Below are positions 14,280-20,952 of a stretch of 21,252 nucleotides of DNA, piece after piece. Origin of the DNA: Chryseobacterium sp. (GTDB taxonomy: Bacteria; Bacteroidota; Bacteroidia; Flavobacteriales; Weeksellaceae); the NCBI GenBank assembly GCA_003248755.1, contig QFQW01000062.1, positions 1 to 21,252 of the forward strand, given 5' to 3'. The position numbers and the translations under genes are program-made. Each line of letters opens with the position of its first letter. The first letter of the stretch is position 1. Below the pieces are notes generated by a model. That model saw only the letters and a program-made list of their open reading frames with translations. It made no database searches and was not told the origin of the DNA.

Positions 14280-15560
14280 ATGTCTTATTTATTTACGTCC
14301 GAATCAGTTTCTGAAGGACATCCGGATAAAATCGCAGATCAGATATCTGATGCGCTTATCGATCATTTTTTAGCATACGATAAAAACTCAAAAGTAGCTT
14401 GCGAAACTTTGGTTACAACTGGTCAGGTTGTTTTGGCAGGTGAGGTAAAATCTGAGGCTTATCTTGATGTTCAACATATTGCTAGGAATGTGATTAACAA
14501 AATCGGTTACACAAAAAGCGAATATATGTTCAATGGCGATTCTTGTGGTGTAATTTCTGCAATCCACGAGCAATCTCCGGATATCAATCAAGGTGTTGAC
14601 AGAACATTGGACGAAACAGATTTCGAAACTAGAGCCAATGCCCAAGGAGCTGGAGATCAGGGAATGATGTTCGGTTATGCAACCAACGAAACAGAGAACT
14701 ATATGCCTTTGGCTCTGGATCTTGCACACCAGATTCTGAAAGAACTGGCAGACCTTAGAAGAGAGGGAAACGCAATTCCTTACCTTCGTCCGGATGCAAA
14801 ATCTCAGGTTACAATCGAATATTCTGACGATCACAAGCCGATAAGAATCGATAGTATTGTAGTATCTACACAGCATGACGACTTCGGAAGTGAAGATGCA
14901 ATGTTGGCGAAAATCAAGAAAGATATTATTGAGATTTTGATTCCTAAGGTGAAGGCTAAACAAAAGCCGGAGATTCAGGAATTGTTCAATGGTGATATCA
15001 AATATCATATCAACCCGACTGGGAAATTTGTGATCGGTGGGCCTCACGGAGATACAGGTTTGACGGGAAGAAAAATTATCGTTGATACTTATGGAGGAAA
15101 AGGTGCTCACGGAGGTGGCGCATTTTCTGGAAAAGACCCTTCAAAAGTTGATAGAAGTGCAGCTTATGCAACAAGACATATTGCAAAAAACTTAGTGGCG
15201 GCAGGAGTTGCTGATGAAGTTTTGGTTCAGGTTTCTTATGCAATTGGTGTAGCTGAGCCTTGTGGACTTTATATCAACACTTATGGAACTTCTAAAGTTG
15301 GAATCCATGATGGGGAACTGGCTAAGAAAGTTCAGCAATTATTTGACCTGAGACCATATGCGGTTGAGAAAAACCTTAAATTGAGAAATCCGATCTACTT
15401 GGAAACTGCAGCTTATGGGCATATGGGGAAAGACTATTATGTAGCCGATAAAACCTTTAACAAAGGACAGAAAAACGAATTAACTTTGAAAGACCTGGAA
15501 TTCTTCACTTGGGAGAAACTAGATCGAGTAGAAGACATTAAGAAAGAATTCGGATTGTAA
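14280..15560 (+). CDS. metK: S-adenosylmethionine synthase (methionine adenosyltransferase)
   Basis: MetK makes S-adenosylmethionine from methionine and ATP in the cytoplasm. The 426-residue length is slightly above the ~385-400 of many bacterial enzymes and usual for Bacteroidota. Family motifs are intact: SEGHPDKIADQISDALID (~8-25) with the ATP-site histidine, GDSCGVISAIHEQSPDI (~86-102), the signature GAGDQGMMFGYA (~121-132), and the P-loop-like GGGAFSGKDPSKVDRSA (~277-293). The ATG at 14280 gives the expected MSYLFTSESVSEGHP start. It is transcribed alone: a strong promoter and a SAM-II-like riboswitch lie upstream and a strong terminator follows. The product of the enzyme would thus control its own synthesis. 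Confidence 0.98.
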   Translation: MSYLFTSESVSEGHPDKIADQISDALIDHFLAYDKNSKVACETLVTTGQVVLAGEVKSEAYLDVQHIARNVINKIGYTKSEYMFNGDSCGVISAIHEQSPDINQGVDRTLDETDFETRANAQGAGDQGMMFGYATNETENYMPLALDLAHQILKELADLRREGNAIPYLRPDAKSQVTIEYSDDHKPIRIDSIVVSTQHDDFGSEDAMLAKIKKDIIEILIPKVKAKQKPEIQELFNGDIKYHINPTGKFVIGGPHGDTGLTGRKIIVDTYGGKGAHGGGAFSGKDPSKVDRSAAYATRHIAKNLVAAGVADEVLVQVSYAIGVAEPCGLYINTYGTSKVGIHDGELAKKVQQLFDLRPYAVEKNLKLRNPIYLETAAYGHMGKDYYVADKTFNKGQKNELTLKDLEFFTWEKLDRVEDIKKEFGL

Positions 15561-15586
15561 GATCCAAAATTTTTTTAGAAATTTTG

Positions 15587-15622
15587 AAACTGCTTTATCC
15601 AAAAAGATAAAGCAGTTTTTTT
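15587..15622 (+). terminator. Intrinsic terminator of metK
   Basis: A perfect 13-bp inverted repeat, AAACTGCTTTATC at 15587-15599 and GATAAAGCAGTTT at 15606-15618, has a 6-base loop and runs into further T residues to 15622. It lies 26 bases past the metK stop. Confidence 0.92.
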
Positions 15623-15675
15623 ATCCGGAATTGGTTATTATTAAGATTAAATCATATTCCAAACATCTCTTTTGT

Positions 15676-15683
15676 TATTTTTG
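15676..15683 (+). promoter_or_regulatory. Putative -7 promoter element of the small exported protein gene
   Basis: TATTTTTG matches TAnnTTTG exactly and ends 22 bases before the chosen ATG at 15706. No clear TTTG is present upstream at the usual distance. Confidence 0.5.
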
Positions 15684-15705
15684 TCGTAAATAAGATCAAT
15701 TGAAA

Positions 15706-16179
15706 ATGAAATCAAAAAAATATATAATAGTTCTTTTATTTGCTTTTTGTGGTTTTGCAAAATCACAATTGACGATGCATAAACTCATAAAAGCAGGGTT
15801 TGTCTATCAAAACCAGAGTTTTGGAGAGGTTGGAGGTAAATTGCTTTTTCTTAGTAATGATGATGTCCTTTTCCGTGTAGGAGCGTCAGCTTTGATGGGG
15901 TCTGCTAATAATAAATTTGCTATAATGCCCAAAGTGAATGCCGATTTTTTGTTAAATTTTCAAAAGAATGTTGATTTCTACCACGCTCATTATTTTATTT
16001 TGGGAGCAGAAGCTACTAACAAATATATTGCACCAAAGGCTGGTTTTAGTCTTTTTGGGATTTTGGACTTGACTGGCGGATATGGATTTTCAGTTGATAA
16101 AGAGGGGATAAACGGTAAAGAGTTAAAAGGGCTTAATGTCAATTTCACAATAAATGTTCCACTTGTTATGATAAAATGA
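15706..16179 (+). CDS. Small exported protein of unknown function, possibly an outer-membrane beta-barrel
   Basis: I do not recognise a named family. The ATG at 15706 is preferred over a TTG two codons upstream because it gives a standard signal peptide (MKSKKYIIVLLFAFCGFAKS, cleavage around residue 20) and fits the promoter. The mature part of ~137 residues alternates polar and hydrophobic residues in likely beta strands. Glycine- and aromatic-rich segments such as FGEVGGKLLFL, HAHYFILGAEA, LDLTGGYGFSV and GLNVNFTINVP fit a small outer-membrane barrel. It lacks a lipoprotein cysteine and a T9SS tail. It lies alone between metK's terminator and the sigma factor gene, with 218 bases to the latter, and no terminator is evident after it. 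Confidence 0.75.
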   Translation: MKSKKYIIVLLFAFCGFAKSQLTMHKLIKAGFVYQNQSFGEVGGKLLFLSNDDVLFRVGASALMGSANNKFAIMPKVNADFLLNFQKNVDFYHAHYFILGAEATNKYIAPKAGFSLFGILDLTGGYGFSVDKEGINGKELKGLNVNFTINVPLVMIK

Positions 16180-16397
16180 TTTAACTTTTCGAAATTATTT
16201 GAATCAAATTAAAGAAAAATGAAAGTTTAACAATTCATTAACATTTTGTTTTAAGTTTTTTATTACTTTTACAAACCTAAATTAAAGCGTATAGAATAAA
16301 TTTACTTCAAAAAAAATAAAACAGATTAAATCTCCCTCAAAATTAGTTATTTGTATAATTAATGTTTGATTGGGTTTATACTTAATGAAGTAAAGTT

Positions 16398-16988
16398 ATG
16401 AAAATGCAAACTGATAGCCAACTGATTCTACAGTATCAAAATGGTGATGAAAAATCACTTTCTTATTTGATAAATAGGCACAAGAAAGATCTTTTCAATT
16501 TTATCTATTATAAATTGATGGATGAGGATCTTGCAAATGATATCTTTCAAGACACGTTCATGAAAATAATCGTAACTCTTAAAGAAAAACGTTACAAAGA
16601 AGAAAATAAGTTTATTCTTTGGGCAAAGCGAATTGCTCATAACTTGATAATTGACCATTACAGGTTGCAGTCTAAAAATATCAAAATCTCTGAAACGTCT
16701 TTCGAGAACGAAGAGTTCTCTATTTTTGATATCATAAAAGAACCTGAAAGTAATATTGAGGATAAATTAATTGATAATCAAATTAATGAGGATTTGCTAA
16801 AGATGCTGGTAATGCTACCGGATAATCAGCAGGAGGTTATCAAATTGAGATTTTTTGATGGATTAAGCTTTAAAGAGATTGCAGATCATACAGATACGAG
16901 TATCAATACCACACTTGGAAGAGTGAGATATGCGCTAATCAATCTTAGAAAAATAATGGAGGAGCATAAAATTATTTTAACAAAATAA
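16398..16988 (+). CDS. ECF-type RNA polymerase sigma-70 family sigma factor
   Basis: This 196-residue protein has the two-domain layout of extracytoplasmic-function sigma factors. Region 2 spans ~8-85, with FNFIYYKLMDEDLANDIFQD followed by the helix WAKRIAHNLIIDHYR that should contact the -10-like element. Region 4 spans ~130-190, with LPDNQQEVIKLRFFDGLSFK and the HTH part DTSINTTLGRVRYALINLRK. It is therefore a cytoplasmic transcription initiation factor; its regulon cannot be read from sequence. No membrane anti-sigma factor (FecR or zinc-binding type) is encoded next to it, unlike TonB-linked ECF systems. Instead a 45-residue protein follows after 44 bases. A weak promoter-like TACTTTTA lies in the 218-base upstream region, which otherwise holds nothing I recognise. 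Confidence 0.93.
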   Translation: MKMQTDSQLILQYQNGDEKSLSYLINRHKKDLFNFIYYKLMDEDLANDIFQDTFMKIIVTLKEKRYKEENKFILWAKRIAHNLIIDHYRLQSKNIKISETSFENEEFSIFDIIKEPESNIEDKLIDNQINEDLLKMLVMLPDNQQEVIKLRFFDGLSFKEIADHTDTSINTTLGRVRYALINLRKIMEEHKIILTK

Positions 16989-17032
16989 TAATAATATATT
17001 TTTTTTGGCGTTATTGTTGTAAAAGTAAGCCT

Positions 17033-17170
17033 ATGAGAAAAAACGACACTTTAACAACAAAAGCCTTGATGCCTAAAAAAGAAATAATCGATTTTTTACT
17101 GAATTATTCCAAAAATATTCAGGCAGTAAAAACTAAAAATAGAAAAATTATTTTAGTTTCAAAAAACTAG
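17033..17170 (+). CDS. 45-residue protein downstream of the ECF sigma factor
   Basis: ATG at 17033 and TAG at 17168-17170 enclose 45 codons. The product is basic, with nine lysines. Its core KKEIIDFLLNYSKNIQAVKT is predicted helical, followed by a basic stretch and a short hydrophobic strand, IILVS. From memory, small flavobacterial proteins with an FLLNYSKAL-like core often occur downstream of ECF sigma factors or regulators, which supports a real gene, but I could not search for homologues. There is no signal peptide or membrane helix. It begins 44 bases after the sigma gene with no terminator between, so co-transcription is likely. A role in modulating the sigma factor is a guess. Confidence 0.6.
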   Translation: MRKNDTLTTKALMPKKEIIDFLLNYSKNIQAVKTKNRKIILVSKN

Positions 17171-17237
17171 TAAATTTTTTAGATTTTAAATAATTGATTT
17201 TTATGACGGAGCTTTCCTACGTGGACAAAAAATTGAC

Positions 17238-17245
17238 TAGATTTG
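17238..17245 (+). promoter_or_regulatory. Putative -7 promoter element of the nucleotidase gene (near-leaderless)
   Basis: TAGATTTG matches TAnnTTTG exactly. Its final G lies seven bases before the A of the ATG at 17252, so the leader would be at most a few bases. The -33 position holds only a weak TTTC. Confidence 0.45.
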
Positions 17246-17251
17246 TGCCTT

Positions 17252-17950
17252 ATGAAAAACGTAAGGCACATTTTTTTTGATTTGGACAACACTTTGTGGG
17301 ATCATCGTAAAAATGCATATTTAACAATCAAGGAGTTATTTACACAGCAGAAGATTGCTGAGACATACGGAATCGATTTCGAGGAGTTCCACAGTTCTTA
17401 TCATATAATTAATGAGAAACTTTGGGAACAAATCCGAGATGGAGAAATTGATAAAGATTATCTAAGGAAATATCGTTTCTACGACACTTTCTTGAATTTT
17501 GGAGTAGATGATGAGAGACTTTCAAACTATTTTGAACATCATTTTTTAGACGAAATTCTAAAGTATAATGAACTAGTTGAAGGTGCGCTAGATTTGCTTC
17601 AATATCTTAAATCTAAGAATTATAAAATGCATATAATTTCCAACGGTTTTCAGGAAGTGACGGAGAGGAAATGTATTTTATCTGGGATTTCAGATTTCTT
17701 TGAAACAATTACCAGTGCAGATTCCGTCAATGTCAGAAAACCAAGACCAGAGATATTTCAATATTCTTTAGACTTGACAAAAGCTGAGAAATCAGAAAGT
17801 ATTTTGATTGGTGATGATTGGATTGCTGATGTAAAAGGTGCTCAGAACTTCGGAATGGATGTGATTTTCTTTGATGTATTGGATGAGAACCCCCAAGAAG
17901 AAGCATTGAAGTTCATTAAGCATTTATCAGAAATCAAGCAATATTTATAA
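17252..17950 (+). CDS. yjjG: YjjG-family HAD hydrolase (pyrimidine 5'-nucleotidase)
   Basis: This 232-residue enzyme belongs to the haloacid dehalogenase superfamily, in the YjjG group (TIGR02254) that dephosphorylates noncanonical pyrimidine nucleotides and protects the nucleotide pool. All four HAD motifs are visible. Motif I is FFDLDNTLWD with nucleophile D10 and acid D12. Motif II is the serine in IISNG, motif III the lysine in VRKPRPEIF, and motif IV is LIGDDWIADVKGA. A helical cap domain lies between motifs I and II. The ATG at 17252 is chosen over a TTG three codons earlier because MKNVRHIFFDLDNT is the usual start and the TTG falls inside the promoter box. It is cytoplasmic and transcribed alone, convergent with trpS. 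The symbol is by family and the exact substrate is untested. Confidence 0.88.
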   Translation: MKNVRHIFFDLDNTLWDHRKNAYLTIKELFTQQKIAETYGIDFEEFHSSYHIINEKLWEQIRDGEIDKDYLRKYRFYDTFLNFGVDDERLSNYFEHHFLDEILKYNELVEGALDLLQYLKSKNYKMHIISNGFQEVTERKCILSGISDFFETITSADSVNVRKPRPEIFQYSLDLTKAEKSESILIGDDWIADVKGAQNFGMDVIFFDVLDENPQEEALKFIKHLSEIKQYL

Positions 17951-17954
17951 AAAG

Positions 17955-17986
17955 AAAAACCTTCCAAATTTTGAAAGGTTTTTTTA
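17955..17986. terminator. Bidirectional terminator between the nucleotidase gene and trpS
   Basis: AAAAACCTT at 17955-17963 and AAGGTTTTT at 17975-17983 form a stem flanked by A-rich sequence on the left and a T run on the right. Either strand thus has a U-rich tail. It lies between two convergent genes, 5 bases after the first stop and ~20 bases from the second. Confidence 0.75.
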
Positions 17987-18004
17987 TGCATTTAAAATGG
18001 GAAT

Positions 18005-18973
18005 TCAAATTCCCAAACTTTCTCTAACTCTTTTTATGGTTTGAGTAGCAATAACTCTGGTCTTTTCTGCGCCTTCCTGTAATTTAATTTCCAGCTCATC
18101 AAGATTATTCAAGTAATAATTGAACGTTTCTCTTTCTTTCGCAAACTTTACTAAGATCAAATCCAGAAGTTCCTTTTTCGCATGACCGTAACCGTAATTT
18201 CCTGCAAGATATTTAGCTCTTAATTCTTCGGTTTGCTCCGGAGTAGCGATTAGTTCATAGATTGCAAAGGTCTTATCCGTTGAAGGGTCTTTTGGCTCCT
18301 CCAAAGTTTTGGAATCGGTTTCTATGGACATAACTTGCTTCTTCAATTCTTTTTCTGGCAAAAAGATATTGATGATATTTCCTCTGGATTTTGACATTTT
18401 GTGTCCATCTATTCCGGGAACATATTTAGTGTTTTCTTGTAATTCAGCCTGAGGCAAAACCAAAACTTCGCCCATTTGATTATTAAATCTCGAAGCGACA
18501 TCACGTGCAATTTCCAAATGTTGAAGCTGGTCTTTTCCAACAGGAACAATCTCAGCATCATACAAAAGAATATCTGCTGCCATCAAAATCGGATAAGTGA
18601 AAAGTCCGGCATTTACATCTTGTAATCGGTCTGCCTTGTCTTTGAAAGAGTGAGCTAATGTCAATCTTTGATAAGGGAAAAAACATGACAAATGCCAAGA
18701 TAATTCACAAGTTTCAGGGATATCGCTCTGCCTGTAGAAAAAAGTTTTTTCTGTGTCCAGTCCGCACGCAAGCCAAGCTGCTGCAATCTCGTAAGTATTG
18801 TTTTTTAATTCTTCGGCATTTTTGATTTGAGTTAAAGAATGAAGATTAGCAATAAATAGGAATGATTCGTTACTTGCTTGTTTTGATAATTCGATAGCAG
18901 GAATGATTGCTCCTAAAAGGTTTCCCAAATGTGGAGTTCCTGTTGCTTGTATTCCGGTAAGGATTCTAGACAT
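18005..18973 (-). CDS. trpS: Tryptophan--tRNA ligase
   Basis: TrpS is a class I aminoacyl-tRNA synthetase that charges tRNA-Trp with tryptophan in the cytoplasm. The 322-residue length is normal for a bacterial enzyme. The HIGH-type signature is TPHLGNLLG at ~13-21, within ILTGIQATGTPHLGNLLGA. The KMSKS loop is exact at 192-196 (GHKMSKSRGN). Other conserved segments are YPILMAADILLY (~127-138), VGKDQLQHLEIARDVA (~145-160) and the LPQAELQ region. The ATG at 18971-18973 fits the family's start. Eight bases upstream lies a run of four perfect 7-bp repeats, an unusual leader. The next gene upstream on this strand ends ~108 bases away, so trpS may have its own promoter, but I could not identify a consensus one. 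Confidence 0.97.
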   Translation of the reverse strand: MSRILTGIQATGTPHLGNLLGAIIPAIELSKQASNESFLFIANLHSLTQIKNAEELKNNTYEIAAAWLACGLDTEKTFFYRQSDIPETCELSWHLSCFFPYQRLTLAHSFKDKADRLQDVNAGLFTYPILMAADILLYDAEIVPVGKDQLQHLEIARDVASRFNNQMGEVLVLPQAELQENTKYVPGIDGHKMSKSRGNIINIFLPEKELKKQVMSIETDSKTLEEPKDPSTDKTFAIYELIATPEQTEELRAKYLAGNYGYGHAKKELLDLILVKFAKERETFNYYLNNLDELEIKLQEGAEKTRVIATQTIKRVRESLGI

Positions 18974-18981
18974 TAAAATTT

Positions 18982-19009
18982 AGATTTTAGATTTTAGATT
19001 TTAGATTTT
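18982..19009. repeat. Four tandem copies of a 7-bp repeat in the trpS leader
   Basis: AGATTTT is repeated perfectly four times without gaps (18982, 18989, 18996, 19003), ending nine bases before the trpS ATG. The unit on the coding strand is AAAATCT. Copy number could change by slippage. Similar AAATCTA-type heptads are, from memory, frequent between genes of Chryseobacterium relatives. Confidence 0.9.
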
Positions 19010-19081
19010 CTAAAATTTCAGTTGGTAAAAATACGAAAGATAGAATTGGAAACAAGAGTTATGAAACTTTAGAAATATAAA

Positions 19082-19724
19082 TTACTTGATTTCAATTTTC
19101 TTTCCACCAAATTTTGGTTCGACTCCAAAAAGGAGATCTACATAAACCTTTGCTTTTGCTAGGTATTCACGAAGATTGGTTTTCAGACCGGCATATTTGT
19201 TGACATCTTTTGCATTATATCCATAAGCTTTGATTCCATATTTTCTGGCAAGAAAAACGGCTCTTTCATTATGGAATTTCTGGGAAATAATAATGTAGGA
19301 ATTTTGACCAAAAATTTCCTTTGCTCTTACAACAGAATCCAATGTTCTGAAACCTGCAAAATCTTCGAAAATTTTACCTTCAGGAATCCCTTCTGAAATT
19401 AAATCGTTTTTCATTTCTTCAGGTTCATTATATCCTTCTACAGAGTTATCACCGCTTACGATGATATATTGTATTTTTCCTGCCTTGTACAATTCTGCCG
19501 TTGCTTTTATACGGTAAGAAAAATATAAATTGGGTGTTCCGTTACTCAAGCTCTTGCTTGTTCCCAAGACCAGAGCCGTTTTGCAATTAGGAATTTTACT
19601 TATATCGGAATAAAGAAATTCATCACTTTTACTTTTGATATTATAATTCGCAAAAAGGATAAAAAGAAATCCTGCCACAAAAAGCAACAGGAATATTTTG
19701 ATTAAATTTTTTAATAATTTTCAT
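19082..19724 (-). CDS. SanA/YdcF-like DUF218 membrane protein, start region frameshifted
   Basis: The uninterrupted frame (19082-19687) contains a DUF218 domain as in SanA and YdcF: NCKTALVLGTSKSLSNGTPN, then AELYKAGKIQYIIVSGDNS and SYIIISQKFHNERAVFLARK. SanA-type proteins are inner-membrane proteins linked to envelope integrity; their chemistry is unclear. The frame lacks an ATG and begins inside a hydrophobic helix. Upstream, ATG at 19722-19724 lies one base out of frame. Removing one A from the A6 tract (coding strand, 19712-19707) would give MKIIKNLIKIFLLLFVAG, a typical signal anchor with two basic residues before the helix, and a 213-residue protein of normal SanA length. As written, translation from this ATG soon stops. 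The gene lies 25 bases after lspA on the same strand, probably in one operon with it. Confidence 0.8.
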
Positions 19725-19749
19725 TGATGTGTTTCAGTGTTTTTATCTT

Positions 19750-20394
19750 CTAAAAATCCAATCCGTTCGGGAAAGCTTTTTTTCTGAAAACATAAAGTAG
19801 CAACGCACCAATTGTGATAGAACTATCAGCAATATTGAAAATGTATTTGAAAAACTCTATTCTGTTGCCTCCAAGAACCGGAACCCAATCCGGCCAAGTA
19901 GTGTCTACCAATGGAAAATGAAGCATGTCCACAACACAGCCCTTCATCAGATCAGAATAACCCTGTCCTATAGGAACCAATTTTGAAACCCCGTCATAAT
20001 CTATCCATCTTCCAGAAGCTGCATCATAAAAAGTTCCGCTGTCAAAAATTATACCGTAGAAAATGCCATCAAATACATTTCCAATTGCACCTGCAAATAT
20101 CATAGCCATTGGTATCAACAGATAATTAGAAGCATTTTCTTTAAGCCATTTTTTGAATAAAATAACCATTCCGATTGCGAGAACAATTCTTAATAAAATC
20201 AAAGCATATTTTCCCCACAAACCTCCAAAATGAAGTCCATAAGCCATTCCCGGATTTTCCACAAAAGTCAATTTGAACCAACTAAGTCCAAAAACTTCAA
20301 TACTTTCTCCAAGATGAAAATGTGTTTTGACGTAGATCTTAGAAAACTGGTCAAGTAAAAGAATCAAAAATGTTATTGCGATTATCTTCTTCAT
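19750..20394 (-). CDS. lspA: Lipoprotein signal peptidase (signal peptidase II)
   Basis: LspA is an inner-membrane aspartyl protease that removes the signal peptide from diacylated prolipoproteins. The family blocks are visible: LLDQFSKIYVK near 13-23, FVENPGMAYGL near 44-54, GNVFDG at 105-110, VVDMLHFP with catalytic D156, and FNIADSSITIG with catalytic D190. At 214 residues it is about 50 longer than the E. coli enzyme. The extra length is mainly an insertion between GNVFDG and VVDM (~112-153), which I recall as usual in Bacteroidota. Four hydrophobic helices are apparent. The ATG overlaps the stop codon of the upstream small gene by one base (TAATG), which suggests translational coupling. 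A SanA-like gene follows after 25 bases. Confidence 0.96.
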   Translation of the reverse strand: MKKIIAITFLILLLDQFSKIYVKTHFHLGESIEVFGLSWFKLTFVENPGMAYGLHFGGLWGKYALILLRIVLAIGMVILFKKWLKENASNYLLIPMAMIFAGAIGNVFDGIFYGIIFDSGTFYDAASGRWIDYDGVSKLVPIGQGYSDLMKGCVVDMLHFPLVDTTWPDWVPVLGGNRIEFFKYIFNIADSSITIGALLLYVFRKKAFPNGLDF

Positions 20395-20585
20395 TACAAT
20401 CCTTTTGGTTTTTGATTTCTTGTTATTTTTTTGTCTTTTCTGTCGTTGATTTTTTGGATCGTTTTCTGATTATGAAATTGATTTCTGGTATGGAATTTTT
20501 CATATTCTATTCCCATATCTTTCAGTACGCTTTTCAGTGCAGTTAATTCCATCGAGTTTTTTGGATGTACAATGATAGATTCCAT
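20394..20585 (-). CDS. DUF2683-like small protein
   Basis: This 63-residue protein starts MESIIVHPKNSMELTALKSV, the pattern I recognise from DUF2683 proteins (MxxIIVHPEN..QL.ALKA..KAL.I.FE). These are small Bacteroidota proteins of unknown function that resemble toxin-antitoxin antitoxin parts. Here the tail after residue ~33 is not the usual acidic end but a long basic, glutamine/asparagine/lysine-rich stretch (NDRKDKKITRNQKPKGL). No toxin gene is adjacent. Its stop codon overlaps the lspA start by one base, so the two are co-translated, and an exact -7 box lies ~30 bases upstream. It is thus the first gene of an lspA operon. Why it precedes lspA is not known. Confidence 0.72.
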   Translation of the reverse strand: MESIIVHPKNSMELTALKSVLKDMGIEYEKFHTRNQFHNQKTIQKINDRKDKKITRNQKPKGL

Positions 20586-20614
20586 TGGTATTTCTTGTTT
20601 GAAAAATAGTTTTG

Positions 20615-20648
20615 CAAATGTAACTTAAATTACTTATTTCTTGGACAA
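20615..20648 (-). promoter_or_regulatory. Putative promoter of the DUF2683-like/lspA/sanA operon
   Basis: On the minus strand TACATTTG (20622-20615) matches the -7 consensus exactly, with TTG 23 bases upstream (20648-20646). The leader would be about 23 bases. The same two elements with the same 23-base spacing occur before the 1050-residue T9SS gene. Confidence 0.55.
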
Positions 20649-20876
20649 TTCGTCCAGCCTTTTACGTTCTTTTTCAGTTAGGTCGTCTAATCCGTTTTTT
20701 CCGATTTTGCTTAGCAGTTTGTCGATTTCATCTTGTCTTTCTTTTCTCTTAGCATTATACTCATCATCTATTGTATGGTATTTTTGCACGGGTTTGAAGA
20801 TACTTTTGACAGATTGATTTTTGCTAAGAAAAAGACCAATTGCTATAACTAACAGTAAAATAATAATTAATACCAT
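20634..20876 (-). CDS. Small single-pass membrane protein with a DUF6576-like tail
   Basis: This 80-residue protein begins with one hydrophobic helix (MVLIIILLLVIAIGLFLS, ~1-18) followed by a highly charged cytoplasmic part. The tail, ~38-80 (YNAKRKERQDEIDKLLSK, then IGKNGLDDLTEKERKRLDEL), resembles the DUF6576 motif found at the C-terminus of Bacteroidota rhomboid-type proteins, where IDxxLxKIxxxGxxxLTxxExxxL is typical. A catalytic partner domain is absent. It lies between the TraR/DksA gene, whose terminator ends about ten bases before this start codon, and the lspA operon. Its own promoter is not evident, so it may depend on read-through. Function is unknown. Confidence 0.75.
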   Translation of the reverse strand: MVLIIILLLVIAIGLFLSKNQSVKSIFKPVQKYHTIDDEYNAKRKERQDEIDKLLSKIGKNGLDDLTEKERKRLDELSKK

Positions 20877-20883
20877 TTGTAAT

Positions 20884-20942
20884 AAGAAAAAAGCCCCAAT
20901 TTCTAATTTTTGGAATCAGAAACTCGGACTTTGTATTTTGAT
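20884..20942 (-). terminator. Hairpin terminator downstream of the TraR/DksA gene
   Basis: On the minus strand AAAGTCC (20942-20936) pairs with GGGCTTT (20896-20890) with one G-U pair. Inside, GTTTCTGA pairs with TTAGAAAT with two G-U pairs. T residues follow on the minus strand. It starts ~10 bases past the DksA-family stop codon. Because the next gene's start follows at once, partial read-through is likely. Confidence 0.6.
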
Positions 20943-20952
20943 AATCAGTAAT

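Noticed and set aside
14388..15110. A 240-codon open frame on the minus strand, antisense to metK
   Set aside because: It is cysteine-, phenylalanine- and serine-rich without any family motif, and it lies wholly inside metK, whose motifs are complete. It is an antisense shadow of coding sequence.
18982..19009. Short tandem repeats considered as a CRISPR array
   Set aside because: The units are seven bases long, with no spacers and no cas genes nearby. It is a simple heptad repeat.
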